A stretch of DNA of 53,501 nucleotides from the NCBI GenBank assembly GCA_028875225.1, contig JAPPFB010000012.1:175244-228744 (forward strand), written 5' to 3'. The position numbers were made by a program, and so were the translations under genes. Positions 16,816-26,475 of the stretch are shown here, piece after piece. This DNA is from Chloroflexota bacterium. Its GTDB lineage: Bacteria; Chloroflexota; Dehalococcoidia; Bin125. The notes below the pieces were generated by a model. That model did no database searches and was not told the origin of the DNA. It worked only from the letters and a program-made list of their open reading frames with translations. The stretch's first letter is position 1. The number at the start of each line of letters is the position of its first letter.

Positions 16816-19134
16816 ATGTCCGACCAGTTTGAGGACTTCCACGGCAAGGTCGGATTGACGGTCGAGGATTCGGAGCCATGGTGGCCGCTGCTGCCAGAGC
16901 ATGAGCACGGACCGCGGCCGAACGTGTTGCTCATCCTCTTCGACGACATGGGTTTCGCACATCTCAACTGCTACGGCTCCACGATTGACACGCCAAACAT
17001 CAACCGGCTGGCGTCGGAGGGTTTGCGCTACTCCAACTTCCACGTGACCCCATTGTGTTCTCCGACCCGTGCGTCGCTGCTTACCGGACGCAATCATCAC
17101 GCGGTCGGCATGCGCACGATCGCCAACTTCCACGACACCGGCTTCACCAACATGCGCGCCACGGTCTCTCGTCACTCAGCCACGCTGGCCGAGATGCTCC
17201 AGGCGCGTGGCTACGCCACCTACATGGTCGGCAAGTGGCACCTCAATCCAGCCGAGGAAAACGGCCCGGCGGGCCCCTACGTCAACTGGCCGCTACAGCG
17301 GGGGTTCGACCGCTACTACGGGTTCCTCAACGGCGCCACCGACCAGTTCTATCCGGAACTCACCCGCGACAACCACCACATCCTGCCGCCCAGGACTCCG
17401 GACGAGGGCTATCACGTCACCCAAGACCTCGTCGATCAGGGAATCGCATTCCTCCGAGACAAACAGTCGCACCGCCCCGAGCAGCCCTTCTTCATGTTCT
17501 TCGCCCTCGGCGCCGTGCACGAACCGCACCAGTCGCCGACCGAACATGTCGAGAAGTACCGGGGCCGCTTCGACGCCGGCTGGGACGAAGTGCGCCAGGA
17601 GTGGTACGAGCGCCAGCTCGCCAGCGGGATCATCTCGCCCGACACCGAGCTCGCGCCTCGCAATCCGGGGGTGAAGCCGTGGAACGACCTCTCGGACAAC
17701 GGCAAACGATTCGCTGCTCGGCTGTTTGAAGCGTTCGCCGGTTTCCTCGACCACACTGACACTCAGCTGGGCCGGCTGCTTCAGCACCTGGAGGATTCGG
17801 GCCAACTCGACAACACCATCGTCGTGCTGACCTCGGACAACGGCGCCTCGGGTATGGGCGGCCCGATGGGCATGCTCAGCATCGTCGCCGGCGGCAACGG
17901 CATCTCGACCAACGAGGGACAGCTGCTCCAGCGTGGACCGGGCCAGCCGCCGTCGACCGAGGAGGCGGAGCGACTGGAGGCCTGGCAGGCCCGACTCGAC
18001 GACATCGGCGGGCCGCGCAGCTGGACCGACGTGCCCTGGGGTTGGGCCCAGGTCGCCAACACGCCGCTGCGCTGGTACAAAAGCGACACCTACGGCGGAG
18101 GCGTGCGCGTGCCGTTAATCGTGCGTTGGCCCGAGCGGGTGCCGCAGGGACAGATTCGCGACCAGTTCCACTACGTCACCGACATCGTGCCGACGGTCCT
18201 GGACGTGCTCGACGAGTCTGCCCCGGAGAGCTACAAGGGAATCGCCCAGATGCCGGTCCACGGCAAGAGCATGGCCTACTCCTTCGAGGATCCTGACGCC
18301 GCCTCGAACAAGGGCGTGCAGTACTTCGAGATGTGGGGGCACCGCGCCATCTGGATGGACGGCTGGAAGGCGGTCACCCGACATTTCCGCGGCACGCCCT
18401 ACGACGAGGATGAATGGGAACTCTTCAACCTCGTCGAAGACTTCTCCGAGACCAACAATCTGGCCGACGAGGAACCGGAGCGCTTGCAGAGGATGATCCA
18501 CCGCTGGTGGATCGAAGCCGGCCGCTATAACGTCCTGCCGCTGGACGACCGCACCCTGGCTGGCGGGCCGAGCCAGCGCCCGGGCAATCCGCACGACGGC
18601 CTGCACTATCGCTACTACCCGCCGACCGCCCACCTGCACGGCCGCGTCTCGCCCATGCTCCAGCTCGGCGACTGGACGATCACGGCCGAGGTCGAACGAG
18701 ACACCACCGACCAGGAGGGCGTGCTGTTCGCGCACGGCAGCATGGCCGGCGGCGTCTCGTTGTACGTGCAGGACAACCGTCTTTGCCTGGACTTCAACTC
18801 GAGGGAGAACGTCACCGTGGGCCAAAGCGATTCAGAGCTTCCGTCTGGCGCGACAACTCTGTCCGCAACGCTTGCCTCCAGCGCCGACAAATCCGGCGTC
18901 GTAACGCTCTCCATAGACGGTGAAGAATCGGGAACGATCGCGATCCCCGACACCAGCGGAATCGCCGTGCGCGGCGGCGCGGACATCGGCGCCGACCACT
19001 ACTCGCCTACGACCAACAGCTACGAGGCGCCGTTCGAGTTTGCGGGGACCATCCACGTCCTCGACGTCCGGGTGACGCCCCGGGACACGTCACCGCGACC
19101 GCAGACTCCGCGCGAGGCAAGTGAGTCGGGCTAG
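16816..19134 (+). CDS. Arylsulfatase-family sulfatase (copy 1)
   Basis: Protein of 772 aa. The formylglycine motif is C81-S-P-T-R85, the metal-binding block is LFDDMGFAH at 41-49, and the activating stretch ASLLTGRNHHAVGM follows. A second metal block, TSDNGASG, lies mid-protein. The last ~150 residues form a beta-rich LamG/concanavalin-like domain, as in the long PF00884 sulfatases. No signal peptide is visible, so a cytoplasmic location or non-classical export must be assumed. It needs a formylglycine-generating enzyme, not seen here. A 774-aa paralogue follows at 19374 after a REPIN-like insert. Confidence 0.9.
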   Translation: MSDQFEDFHGKVGLTVEDSEPWWPLLPEHEHGPRPNVLLILFDDMGFAHLNCYGSTIDTPNINRLASEGLRYSNFHVTPLCSPTRASLLTGRNHHAVGMRTIANFHDTGFTNMRATVSRHSATLAEMLQARGYATYMVGKWHLNPAEENGPAGPYVNWPLQRGFDRYYGFLNGATDQFYPELTRDNHHILPPRTPDEGYHVTQDLVDQGIAFLRDKQSHRPEQPFFMFFALGAVHEPHQSPTEHVEKYRGRFDAGWDEVRQEWYERQLASGIISPDTELAPRNPGVKPWNDLSDNGKRFAARLFEAFAGFLDHTDTQLGRLLQHLEDSGQLDNTIVVLTSDNGASGMGGPMGMLSIVAGGNGISTNEGQLLQRGPGQPPSTEEAERLEAWQARLDDIGGPRSWTDVPWGWAQVANTPLRWYKSDTYGGGVRVPLIVRWPERVPQGQIRDQFHYVTDIVPTVLDVLDESAPESYKGIAQMPVHGKSMAYSFEDPDAASNKGVQYFEMWGHRAIWMDGWKAVTRHFRGTPYDEDEWELFNLVEDFSETNNLADEEPERLQRMIHRWWIEAGRYNVLPLDDRTLAGGPSQRPGNPHDGLHYRYYPPTAHLHGRVSPMLQLGDWTITAEVERDTTDQEGVLFAHGSMAGGVSLYVQDNRLCLDFNSRENVTVGQSDSELPSGATTLSATLASSADKSGVVTLSIDGEESGTIAIPDTSGIAVRGGADIGADHYSPTTNSYEAPFEFAGTIHVLDVRVTPRDTSPRPQTPREASESG

Positions 19135-19171
19135 GACCTGTTTACGTGAGCCGAACAGATACAAGAAAATC

Positions 19172-19267
19172 CGTCATTGCCGCGCTTGTCGCGGGTATCT
19201 CGCCGCCTCCAGCACGGACCTCAGTACACATCATGGCGAGATTGCCGCAGCAAGCGCGGCAATGACG
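19172..19267. repeat. REPIN-like inverted pair of palindromes
   Basis: The left unit (19172-19202) is CGTCATTGCCGCG-cttgt-CGCGGGTATCTCG; the right unit (19237-19267) is its inverted counterpart, CGAGATTGCCGCA-gcaag-CGCGGCAATGACG. It is the same family as 13415-13540, with a closer spacing of 34 bp. It separates the two sulfatase paralogues. Confidence 0.82.
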
Positions 19268-19373
19268 GTGTTCGGAGGCTGACGTCGGCCTGTGTGAACA
19301 GGCCCCAGGCTGCAGGCGACTCCCGATCCCGTATCTTGCCTCTCGATTTGAGAGTGATGGATCGGTGTGCGCG

Positions 19374-21689
19374 ATGTCGGATCAGTTCGAAGAGTTCCAC
19401 GGCCAGGTCGGAGTCACGTTCGAGGAGTCGGAGCCCTGGTGGCCGCTGCTGCCCGAGCATGAGCACGGTCCCCGGCCCAATGTGCTGATCATCCTGTTCG
19501 ACGACATGGGCTTCGCCCATCTCGGCTGCTACGGCTCGACCATCGATACCCCCAACATCGACAAACTGGCCGACGAAGGCCTTCGCTACTCCAACTTCCA
19601 CGTGACGCCGCTCTGCTCGCCGACCCGGGCATCCCTCTTGACCGGCCGCAATCACCACGCCGTGGGCATGCGCACGATCAGCTTTCACGACACCGGGTTC
19701 ACCAACATGCGCTCAGCGGTCTCGAAGCACTCGGCGACGTTGGCGGAGATGCTGCGTCCGCGCGGCTATGCGACCTACATGGTGGGCAAGTGGCACCTCA
19801 GCCCGGCCGAGGAGAACGGCGCCGCCGGTCCCTACGATCACTGGCCCTTGCAGCGCGGCTTCGACCGCTACTACGGATTCCTCGCCGGCGCGACCGATCA
19901 GTTCTATCCCGAACTGACCGAGGACAACCGTCACATCACCCCGCCCAAACGTCCCGAGGACGGTTACCACATCACCGAGGATCTGGTTGACCACGCGATC
20001 CAGTTCATCCGCGACAAACAATCGCACCGGCCTGAGCAGCCGTTCTTCACGTACCTGGCCCTGGGGGCCGTACACGAGCCGCACCAATCCCCGCGCGAAT
20101 ACGTCGAGAAGTACCGCGGCCGCTACGACGCCGGCTGGGACGAGATCCGCCAGGAATGGTACGAACGTCAACTCGCCAGCGGCATCATCCCCCCTGACAC
20201 GAAGCTGGCCGACCGCAACCCGGGCGTTGAGCGTTGGGACGACCTCTCCGACGACGCACGCCGCTTCGCCGCCCGGCTCTTCGAAGCGTTCGGGGCATTT
20301 CTCGACCACACCGACGCGCAGCTCGGCCGCCTCTTCCAATACCTGGAAGACTCGGGACAGCTCGACAACACCATCGTCATGCTCACATCCGACAACGGCG
20401 CTTCCGGCATGGGCGGGCCGATGGGCATGTTCAGCCTCGCCCAGGGCGGTCACGGCATCTCCTCGAACGAGGGTGGACTGTTGAACATTCCCATGGGTGA
20501 CCAGGGATCCATGCACGACGAACGCTTGGCCGCCCTGCAATCCAGGCTCAATGACGTCGGCACGGCCCGGAGCTGGACCGACGTGCCTTGGGGCTGGGCC
20601 CAGGTCGCCAACACGCCGCTGCGCTGGTACAAGAGCGACGCCTATGGCGGCGGCATCCGCGTGCCCCTGATCGTCCGCTGGCCGGAACGCGTCCCGCAGG
20701 GACAGATCCGCAATCAGTTCCATCACGTGACCGACCTGGTCCCGACCGTGCTCGACGTGCTGGGCGAGGAAGCTCCGAAGGAACATCACGGGCTCGCGCA
20801 GATGCCGGTCCACGGCAAGAGCCTGGCCTACACGTTTGAGGATCCCGGCGCTCCATCGAACAAGGGCGTCCAATACTTCGAGATGTGGGGCCACCGAGCG
20901 ATCTGGATGGACGGCTGGAAGGCCGTCACTCGGCACTTTCGCGGCACCCCCTTCGAGGAAGACCAGTGGGAGTTGTTCAACCTCGAGGAAGACTTCTCCG
21001 AGCTCCATGACCTGTCCGGAGAGGAGCCCGAACGCCTCCAACGCATGATTGACCGCTGGTGGATCGAAGCGGGCCGCTACAACGTGCTCCCGCTCGACGA
21101 CCGGCTGCCCACGCTGGGACTCCCGAGTCCCAAACCCGGCGGACCGCACGAGGGGCTGCACTACCGCTTCTACCCACCCGTCTCCCACCTGCACGGCCGA
21201 GTGGCGCCGGTCATCCACGTCGGCGACTGGCAAATCACGGCCGAGATTGAGCGCCGCAACACCGGACAAGAGGGAGTCCTCTACGCCTCGGGCAGCATGG
21301 CCGGCGGCATCTCGCTCTACGTCCAGGACAATCGCCTCTGCCTCGACTACAACTCGCGCGAGAACCACACGCTCGGCCAGTCAGAGTCAGATCTGCCAGT
21401 CGGCAACGCGACGCTGTCCGCCAAGATGACCTCGAACGACGGCAAGGGAGGCCTCGTGACCTTCAAGGTCAACGGCCGACCCGCGGGACAGGTGGAGATT
21501 GCCGACATCACAGGAATCGGAGTCCGAGGCGGCGCCGACGTTGGAGCAGACAACTACTCCCCCGTCTCAGACAGCTACACAGCCCCGTTCGAGTTCACCG
21601 GAACGATCCACGCGGTCGATGTGAAGATCGAGCCCAAGGTCCCGTTGCCGAGGGCAATGACGCTTGAGGAGGCGTCGGAGGCGGGCTAG
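19374..21689 (+). CDS. Arylsulfatase-family sulfatase (copy 2)
   Basis: Protein of 771 aa from ATG 19374, collinear with the preceding sulfatase and strongly similar throughout, including C81-S-P-T-R85, LFDDMGFAH and the C-terminal beta-rich domain. The two differ most in the insert after the TSDNGASGMGGPMGM block and near the C-terminus, where substrate contacts may change. A GTG nine bases earlier (19365) is in frame, but the ATG aligns exactly with copy 1. No signal peptide. It converges on the small gene at 21686, overlapping by 4 bp. Confidence 0.9.
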   Translation: MSDQFEEFHGQVGVTFEESEPWWPLLPEHEHGPRPNVLIILFDDMGFAHLGCYGSTIDTPNIDKLADEGLRYSNFHVTPLCSPTRASLLTGRNHHAVGMRTISFHDTGFTNMRSAVSKHSATLAEMLRPRGYATYMVGKWHLSPAEENGAAGPYDHWPLQRGFDRYYGFLAGATDQFYPELTEDNRHITPPKRPEDGYHITEDLVDHAIQFIRDKQSHRPEQPFFTYLALGAVHEPHQSPREYVEKYRGRYDAGWDEIRQEWYERQLASGIIPPDTKLADRNPGVERWDDLSDDARRFAARLFEAFGAFLDHTDAQLGRLFQYLEDSGQLDNTIVMLTSDNGASGMGGPMGMFSLAQGGHGISSNEGGLLNIPMGDQGSMHDERLAALQSRLNDVGTARSWTDVPWGWAQVANTPLRWYKSDAYGGGIRVPLIVRWPERVPQGQIRNQFHHVTDLVPTVLDVLGEEAPKEHHGLAQMPVHGKSLAYTFEDPGAPSNKGVQYFEMWGHRAIWMDGWKAVTRHFRGTPFEEDQWELFNLEEDFSELHDLSGEEPERLQRMIDRWWIEAGRYNVLPLDDRLPTLGLPSPKPGGPHEGLHYRFYPPVSHLHGRVAPVIHVGDWQITAEIERRNTGQEGVLYASGSMAGGISLYVQDNRLCLDYNSRENHTLGQSESDLPVGNATLSAKMTSNDGKGGLVTFKVNGRPAGQVEIADITGIGVRGGADVGADNYSPVSDSYTAPFEFTGTIHAVDVKIEPKVPLPRAMTLEEASEAG

Positions 21690-21952
21690 TCAGCCTGAGT
21701 GATGGGAATCTCGAACCTGCTCAAGATTCGCTCTGCCGCCTGCTGCGCCATCTCGATTTCAGAGTAGAAATACCGAGGGTGTGTGCGGCGTAGAGTCTCC
21801 TCGGAGTCGGTGATGAACAGCACTAACTCGTCTTCGGGCGGCTTGCCGATGGTCCCGCTGGTCAGTTCGGCGTAGGCCTCATCTCGTTCGTCGAAGCGAC
21901 GAACGGTGGCGAGATCTTCGTCATTTTTGTAGTAGAGCAGGAAATAGGGCAT
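21686..21952 (-). CDS. Small protein of unknown function, partner of the RelA/SpoT-domain gene
   Basis: Protein of 88 aa starting MPYFLLYYKNDEDLATVRRFDERDEAYAEL (first part shown only as MPYFLLYYKNDED). Acidic and soluble, with a likely beta-alpha pattern and a C-terminal helix. The ATG at 21952 lies two bases after the stop of the RelA/SpoT-domain gene (ATGTGAACATG), so the two are coupled; an upstream in-frame start at 21982 would overlap that gene. I do not recognise the family. Position and size would suit an antitoxin or accessory, which is inference only. Confidence 0.65.
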   Translation of the reverse strand: MPYFLLYYKNDEDLATVRRFDERDEAYAELTSGTIGKPPEDELVLFITDSEETLRRTHPRYFYSEIEMAQQAAERILSRFEIPITQAD

Positions 21953-21954
21953 GT

Positions 21955-22701
21955 TCACATTCGTCCTCGCCCAGCGTACCAATCGCAGATGCCGGTGAAC
22001 TGCTCGATCTCGGAGCGCAGCGCTCTTTGTTCTTCCATGAGCGCCTGGTCCGTCAGTTCTGGCTCGTGGGGCCAGAGCTCCCCGCGCTCTCGTCGACTGT
22101 CGAGTTCGGCCTGGCGTAGGTCCAACACACGTCCTGCTGTTGACAGACCCATGAGAACTTCCTGCTCTTCCGGCGGGCCGCCGCCGTACTTCACGGCGTG
22201 GTCGACGACGGCGGCTCGACGTTCGGAGAGTCCTGCCCAGACGTGCTGAATCTCGGTCCTGAGTTGTAGCTCGGTGGCTCGTCCCGATTCGTCGGCGATC
22301 GTCAGGTGGACCGCGCGGTAGCCGTTGCGATCACGAATACGGTAGTCGCGAACCCGCTTGATCGGCGCTGTCGCCAACTGCAACACGAGCGCGTTCACGT
22401 CGTTCTCGCGCTGAACAACCGCGCGGCATCCGGCAATGTCGTCGATCGACGAGAGACGAGGATGGCCGCGCCTCAGTTTGGCAACAATCGAATAGAGCTG
22501 CTTAATCCGCGATGTCTTCTCGTTCAGCGATACGCGGGCCTTCTCGGATGCGGCCTCAACGCATTCGAGCGTGATTCGCAGCGGCTCTTCGAACGTTGCG
22601 CTCCACTCGATGTAAGCAGCAACGTCTGCGGGATCCGGAGTTTCCGAATCCCGTAGACGCTTTCCGAGGCGATCGATTCCGGCCTTGCTGAACTCGCTCA
22701 C
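21955..22701 (-). CDS. RelA/SpoT synthetase-domain protein
   Basis: Protein of 248 aa with one RelA/SpoT nucleotidyltransferase domain. Visible signature residues are R65, K67 and K75 (SRIKQLYSIVAKLRR), D88 and R93 (DDIAGCRAVV), Y128 and H132 (NGYRAVHL), and E144 and Q146 (ELQLRT). The usual PKPNGY block has become RDRNGY, so a Lys that normally contacts substrate is Arg. There is no HD hydrolase or TGS/ACT domain, so it is not a housekeeping Rel. It could be a small alarmone synthetase, a toxSAS-type toxin or a tRNA/ATP-modifying relative. The small downstream gene is coupled to it. Confidence 0.85.
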   Translation of the reverse strand: MSEFSKAGIDRLGKRLRDSETPDPADVAAYIEWSATFEEPLRITLECVEAASEKARVSLNEKTSRIKQLYSIVAKLRRGHPRLSSIDDIAGCRAVVQRENDVNALVLQLATAPIKRVRDYRIRDRNGYRAVHLTIADESGRATELQLRTEIQHVWAGLSERRAAVVDHAVKYGGGPPEEQEVLMGLSTAGRVLDLRQAELDSRRERGELWPHEPELTDQALMEEQRALRSEIEQFTGICDWYAGRGRM

Positions 22702-22731
22702 ACCTCCACGGTAGCGCGAGAACGGAAGGCG

Positions 22732-24462
22732 TCAGCCCCGACCGTGCCTGAGAAGCTTGCCCGGGGTTGCCCCCGTCTCCTGGCCGTCTTGCATCGTGAC
22801 CTCGCCGTTGACGAGGATCCACTTGTAGCCGTGCGGCTTCTGGACTCTGCGCCATTCGCCTCCGGGGAAGTCGAAGACGATCTCGCCCTGGAACTCCGGA
22901 TCGAGCTTCAGCTCATCGAGGTTGTAGACGACCACGTCGGCCGGCGCGCCCTCGACCAGCGATCCGCGGTTGGTGAAGCCGCCCGCGCGGGCCGGCAGGT
23001 ACGACAGCCGGTAGTGCGCCTCCTCGAGCGTCACCTTGCCGGTGTCGCGCACCATCCACATGAGGAAGTCGGTCGGGTACGAACCGGCCGTCAGGAACTT
23101 CGTGTGCGCGCCGCCATCCGAGACGCCCGGAATCGTGTACGGCGACTCCATGATCTCGGCCATGTGGTCCTCGTTGGCGTTCGTGACCTCGGTCAGGAAC
23201 TCGGCCTTGAGGTCGGTGGCGAGCGCCAGGTCGAGCATCGCGTCGATCGGATGCTTGCCCATTTTCTCGCCGACCTGGGCCAGCGTCAGTCCGACATACT
23301 CCTCCAGCTCCGGCTTTGCCTCGAGATGCTGGATCATCACCTTCTCGATCGAACCGCCGATCGCCTGGGTCTGGCCCAGCTTCTCGATCGCGTCGTCCAT
23401 CTCGGCCTTGAGCCGCTGACGAACGTCGGGGTCGGCGAACTTCTGCATCTTCTCTTCGATCGTCCCGGTCGTGGCGTAGTTCCAGGCCGGCGATGAGTCG
23501 TAGAGGTTCCAGTCTTCCAGCGTGTAGGCAAAGGCCGAGCGGATCGTGAAGGCCTGACCGAAGATGCGCTCGCCACGGTCGTTGCACTCGTGCAACCACT
23601 TGAGTGACTTCGTGTGAGCGTCAGGGCGCTGCATGCTCGGCGCGATCACGTTGTGCAGGATCGGCCGGCCCGAAACCTCGGCCAGCTTCGCCTCGAACGC
23701 GAGGTCCGACTTGATGTCGCCGGTCGCCTGGGTGATCTGGATGAAGCCTTCGTCGCGGTCACGCAGGACTTCGGCCAGCGCCAGACACTCGTTGTCCGAC
23801 ATGATGTCGGTCACCATCGGTGTGCCGTCGTAGTCGGCCTGAACCGAATTCTCGCCCAGCCGCTGGGTCGACCAACCGCAGGCGCCGGCGTCCATCGCCT
23901 CGTGCAACAGCCGCTGCATCTCGGCGATCTCATCGTCGGTCGCGCGACGGCTCTTGGCCGCCTCCAGCCCCATCACCCAGATCATCAGCGGGGCGATTGG
24001 CATGTAGGAGAGGCAGTTCACGCCTTTGGGGATCCGGTCGAGCGTGTCCAGCCATTCGGGGAAGGAGATCCAGTCCCAGATCATGCCCTCCTTCATCGAG
24101 TCGAACGGGATCGCCTCGGTGCGCGACATCGTCAGCATGGAACGGTCACGTTCTTCCGGGCGCACCGGCGCAAAGCCGAAGCCGCAGTTGCCCAGCACCA
24201 CCGAGGTGACACCGTGCCAGCCGGAGATCGTGCAATACGGATCCCACTGGATTTGCGCGTCGTAGTGCGTGTGCAGGTCGACGAATCCGGGCGCGACGAT
24301 CATGCCATCGGCTTCGAGGAGTTGGTCCGCGTCGGCGGGATCCATCTTGCCGCCAATCTGGGCGACGACCCCATCTTTGATCCCGACGTCGGCGACAAAT
24401 CGCGGGACACGGGTCCCGTCCACGACCGTGCCGCCGCGAATCAGTACGTCAAACTTCGCCAT
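22732..24462 (-). CDS. N-acyl-D-amino-acid deacylase family amidohydrolase (copy 1)
   Basis: Protein of 576 aa. The metal-binding H64-T-H66 lies in VDLHTHYDAQIQWDP, a DGGAHTKFL block follows toward the end, and the N-terminal RGGTVVDGT strand is typical of D-aminoacylases/dihydroorotase-like enzymes. It likely releases D-amino acids or cleaves related amides in the cytoplasm; substrate unknown. The ATG at 24462 (MAKFDVLIRGG) matches the neighbouring paralogue exactly, while the frame upstream to 24558 is not conserved. Two palindromes separate it from copy 2. Confidence 0.88.
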   Translation of the reverse strand: MAKFDVLIRGGTVVDGTRVPRFVADVGIKDGVVAQIGGKMDPADADQLLEADGMIVAPGFVDLHTHYDAQIQWDPYCTISGWHGVTSVVLGNCGFGFAPVRPEERDRSMLTMSRTEAIPFDSMKEGMIWDWISFPEWLDTLDRIPKGVNCLSYMPIAPLMIWVMGLEAAKSRRATDDEIAEMQRLLHEAMDAGACGWSTQRLGENSVQADYDGTPMVTDIMSDNECLALAEVLRDRDEGFIQITQATGDIKSDLAFEAKLAEVSGRPILHNVIAPSMQRPDAHTKSLKWLHECNDRGERIFGQAFTIRSAFAYTLEDWNLYDSSPAWNYATTGTIEEKMQKFADPDVRQRLKAEMDDAIEKLGQTQAIGGSIEKVMIQHLEAKPELEEYVGLTLAQVGEKMGKHPIDAMLDLALATDLKAEFLTEVTNANEDHMAEIMESPYTIPGVSDGGAHTKFLTAGSYPTDFLMWMVRDTGKVTLEEAHYRLSYLPARAGGFTNRGSLVEGAPADVVVYNLDELKLDPEFQGEIVFDFPGGEWRRVQKPHGYKWILVNGEVTMQDGQETGATPGKLLRHGRG

Positions 24463-24504
24463 CTCAGTCTCCTTGTGCTGGACGTTCCTCTGTTGCCAGT
24501 TTCC

Positions 24505-24601
24505 AGCCCCCGCCTCACGCGGGGGCTTGTTCCCTGTCTGTGATGAGCGCTCGACCAATTGCGGCGTTGCGCCCAGGCGGGTCCCCGCTTGAAACGGGGA
24601 C
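24505..24601. repeat. Two palindromes between the deacylase paralogues
   Basis: AGCCCCCGC-ctcac-GCGGGGGCT at 24505-24527 and GTCCCCG-cttgaaa-CGGGGAC at 24581-24601. Both could fold as hairpins in the mRNA joining the two deacylase genes, and they resemble the GC-rich palindromes elsewhere in the window. Confidence 0.65.
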
Positions 24602-24612
24602 TGAAATCTCTC

Positions 24613-26343
24613 CTAACCGCGACCGTGTCGCAGCAGCTTGCCCGGCGTACTGCCGGTTGATTCTCCGTCTTCGAAGGTGACTTCGCCGTTGACCAGGATC
24701 CAGCGGTAGCCGTCCGGTCGCTGCACGCGGCGCCACTCGCCTCCGGGGAAGTCGTAGACGATTTCGCCCGTCCACTCGGGGGTGATGTTGAGCGCATCGA
24801 GGTCGTAGACGACGACATCGGCCGGCGCGCCTTCGACCAGCGTGCCGCGGTCGCGGAAGCCGGCCGCTCGGGCGGGCAGGTAGCTGAGCCGGTAGTGCGC
24901 TTCCTCCAGCGTGAGCTGGCCGGTGTCGCGAACCAGCCACATGAGGAAGTCGGTCGGATACGAACCCGCTGTCAGGAACTTGGTGTGCGCCCCACCGTCG
25001 GAGACTCCGGGGATGCAGTACGGCGATGTGATCATCTCCGCCGTCCACTCGTCGTTCTGCTCGCGCATCGGCGTCAGGAACTCCGCCTGCAAGTCGGTCT
25101 CCAGCGCGAGGTCGAGCATCGCGTGGACCGGGTGGTAGCCGCGGATCTCCGCGACCTGGCCCACGGTCATCCCGACGAACTCTTCCAACTCGTCCTGGTG
25201 GGCCAGATCCTGGATCAGCAGCTCTTCGATCGGTCCTCCCAGCGCCTGGGTCTGGCCGAGCTTCTTTACTGCTTCGTCGATCTCGTCGATGATTCGCTCC
25301 CGCACCTCGGGATCGGCCATCTTGGCCTTGCGTTCATCGCGCGTGCCGGTCGTCGCGTAATTCCATGCCGGCGACGAGTCGTAGAGGTTCCAGTCCTCCA
25401 ACGTGAACGTGAACGCCGCGCGGATCGTCGCCGCCTGGCCAAAGATGCGTTCGCCGCGCGCGTTGCACTCCTCCAGCCACTCCATCCGGTTCCGATGCAG
25501 GTCCGGGTTCTTCGGGTTGACCGCGATCAGGTTGTGCAGGATCGGCCGTTTCGCCGCCGCCGCCAACTCCGACTGGAACTCCAGGTCCTTGTCCAGGTCG
25601 CCGGTGAACTGGGTGATCTGGATAAACCCCTCGTCCCGTTCGGCCAGCACTTCGGCAAGCGCGAGACACTCGTTGTCCGACATGATGTCGGTCACCATCG
25701 GCGTGCCGTCGTAGTCGGCCTGCACCGAGTTCTCGCCCAATCGCTGCGTCGACCAGCCGCAGGCGCCAGCATCCATCGCCTCGTTGAGCAGACGCTTCAT
25801 CTCGGCGATTTCGTCATCGTTTGCGCGTCGCGACTTCGCCGCCTCGAGACCCATCACCCAGGTCATCAGCGGCGCAAGCGGCATGTAGGAGAGGCAGTTG
25901 ACGCCCTTGGGGATCCGGTCGAGCGTGTCGAGGAACTCGGGGAACGTGACCCAGTCCCAGATCATGCCCTCCTTCATCGAGTCAAACGGAATCGCCTCCG
26001 TCCGCGACATGGTCAGCATCGCCCGGTCGCGCTCCTCAACTCTGACTGGCGCAAAACCGAAGCCACAGTTTCCCAACACCACCGACGTCACCCCATGCCA
26101 GCCTGAGATCGTGCAGTACGGATCCCACTGGATCTGAGCGTCGTAGTGCGTGTGCAGGTCGACGAATCCCGGCGCCACGATTAGCCCATCGGCGTCGAGC
26201 ACCTGGTCGGCGTCAATGGCGTCCATCTTGCCGCCAATCTGCGCGACCACCCCGTCCTTGATCCCAACGTCGGCGACAAATCGGGGGACACTCGTCCCAT
26301 CGACAACCGTCCCGCCCCGAATCAGAACGTCAAACTTCGCCAT
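24613..26343 (-). CDS. N-acyl-D-amino-acid deacylase family amidohydrolase (copy 2)
   Basis: Protein of 576 aa, exactly the length of its downstream paralogue and collinear with it, with near-identity in the first 220 residues including VDLHTHYDAQIQWDP and the zinc-ligand His residues. Divergence concentrates around residues 290-460, likely the specificity region. The start MAKFDV at 26343 is chosen by alignment with copy 1; an ATG 12 bases earlier (26355) is possible. Confidence 0.88.
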   Translation of the reverse strand: MAKFDVLIRGGTVVDGTSVPRFVADVGIKDGVVAQIGGKMDAIDADQVLDADGLIVAPGFVDLHTHYDAQIQWDPYCTISGWHGVTSVVLGNCGFGFAPVRVEERDRAMLTMSRTEAIPFDSMKEGMIWDWVTFPEFLDTLDRIPKGVNCLSYMPLAPLMTWVMGLEAAKSRRANDDEIAEMKRLLNEAMDAGACGWSTQRLGENSVQADYDGTPMVTDIMSDNECLALAEVLAERDEGFIQITQFTGDLDKDLEFQSELAAAAKRPILHNLIAVNPKNPDLHRNRMEWLEECNARGERIFGQAATIRAAFTFTLEDWNLYDSSPAWNYATTGTRDERKAKMADPEVRERIIDEIDEAVKKLGQTQALGGPIEELLIQDLAHQDELEEFVGMTVGQVAEIRGYHPVHAMLDLALETDLQAEFLTPMREQNDEWTAEMITSPYCIPGVSDGGAHTKFLTAGSYPTDFLMWLVRDTGQLTLEEAHYRLSYLPARAAGFRDRGTLVEGAPADVVVYDLDALNITPEWTGEIVYDFPGGEWRRVQRPDGYRWILVNGEVTFEDGESTGSTPGKLLRHGRG

Positions 26344-26475
26344 CAGAGTCTCCAAGCAATCCAGCCATCACGCAAACGCGCAACCCGCAGTTGCTCGGAG
26401 GATAAGGAAATGGGATCGACGGTGTTGTCAACCTCACAATGACATTCCCGCGCGACCTCTCGGGAACTCTGCCGC

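Noticed and set aside
19713-21368. 551-codon minus-strand ORF
   Set aside because: Antisense to the second sulfatase, with Val/Asp/Gly-rich shadow composition and no motif.
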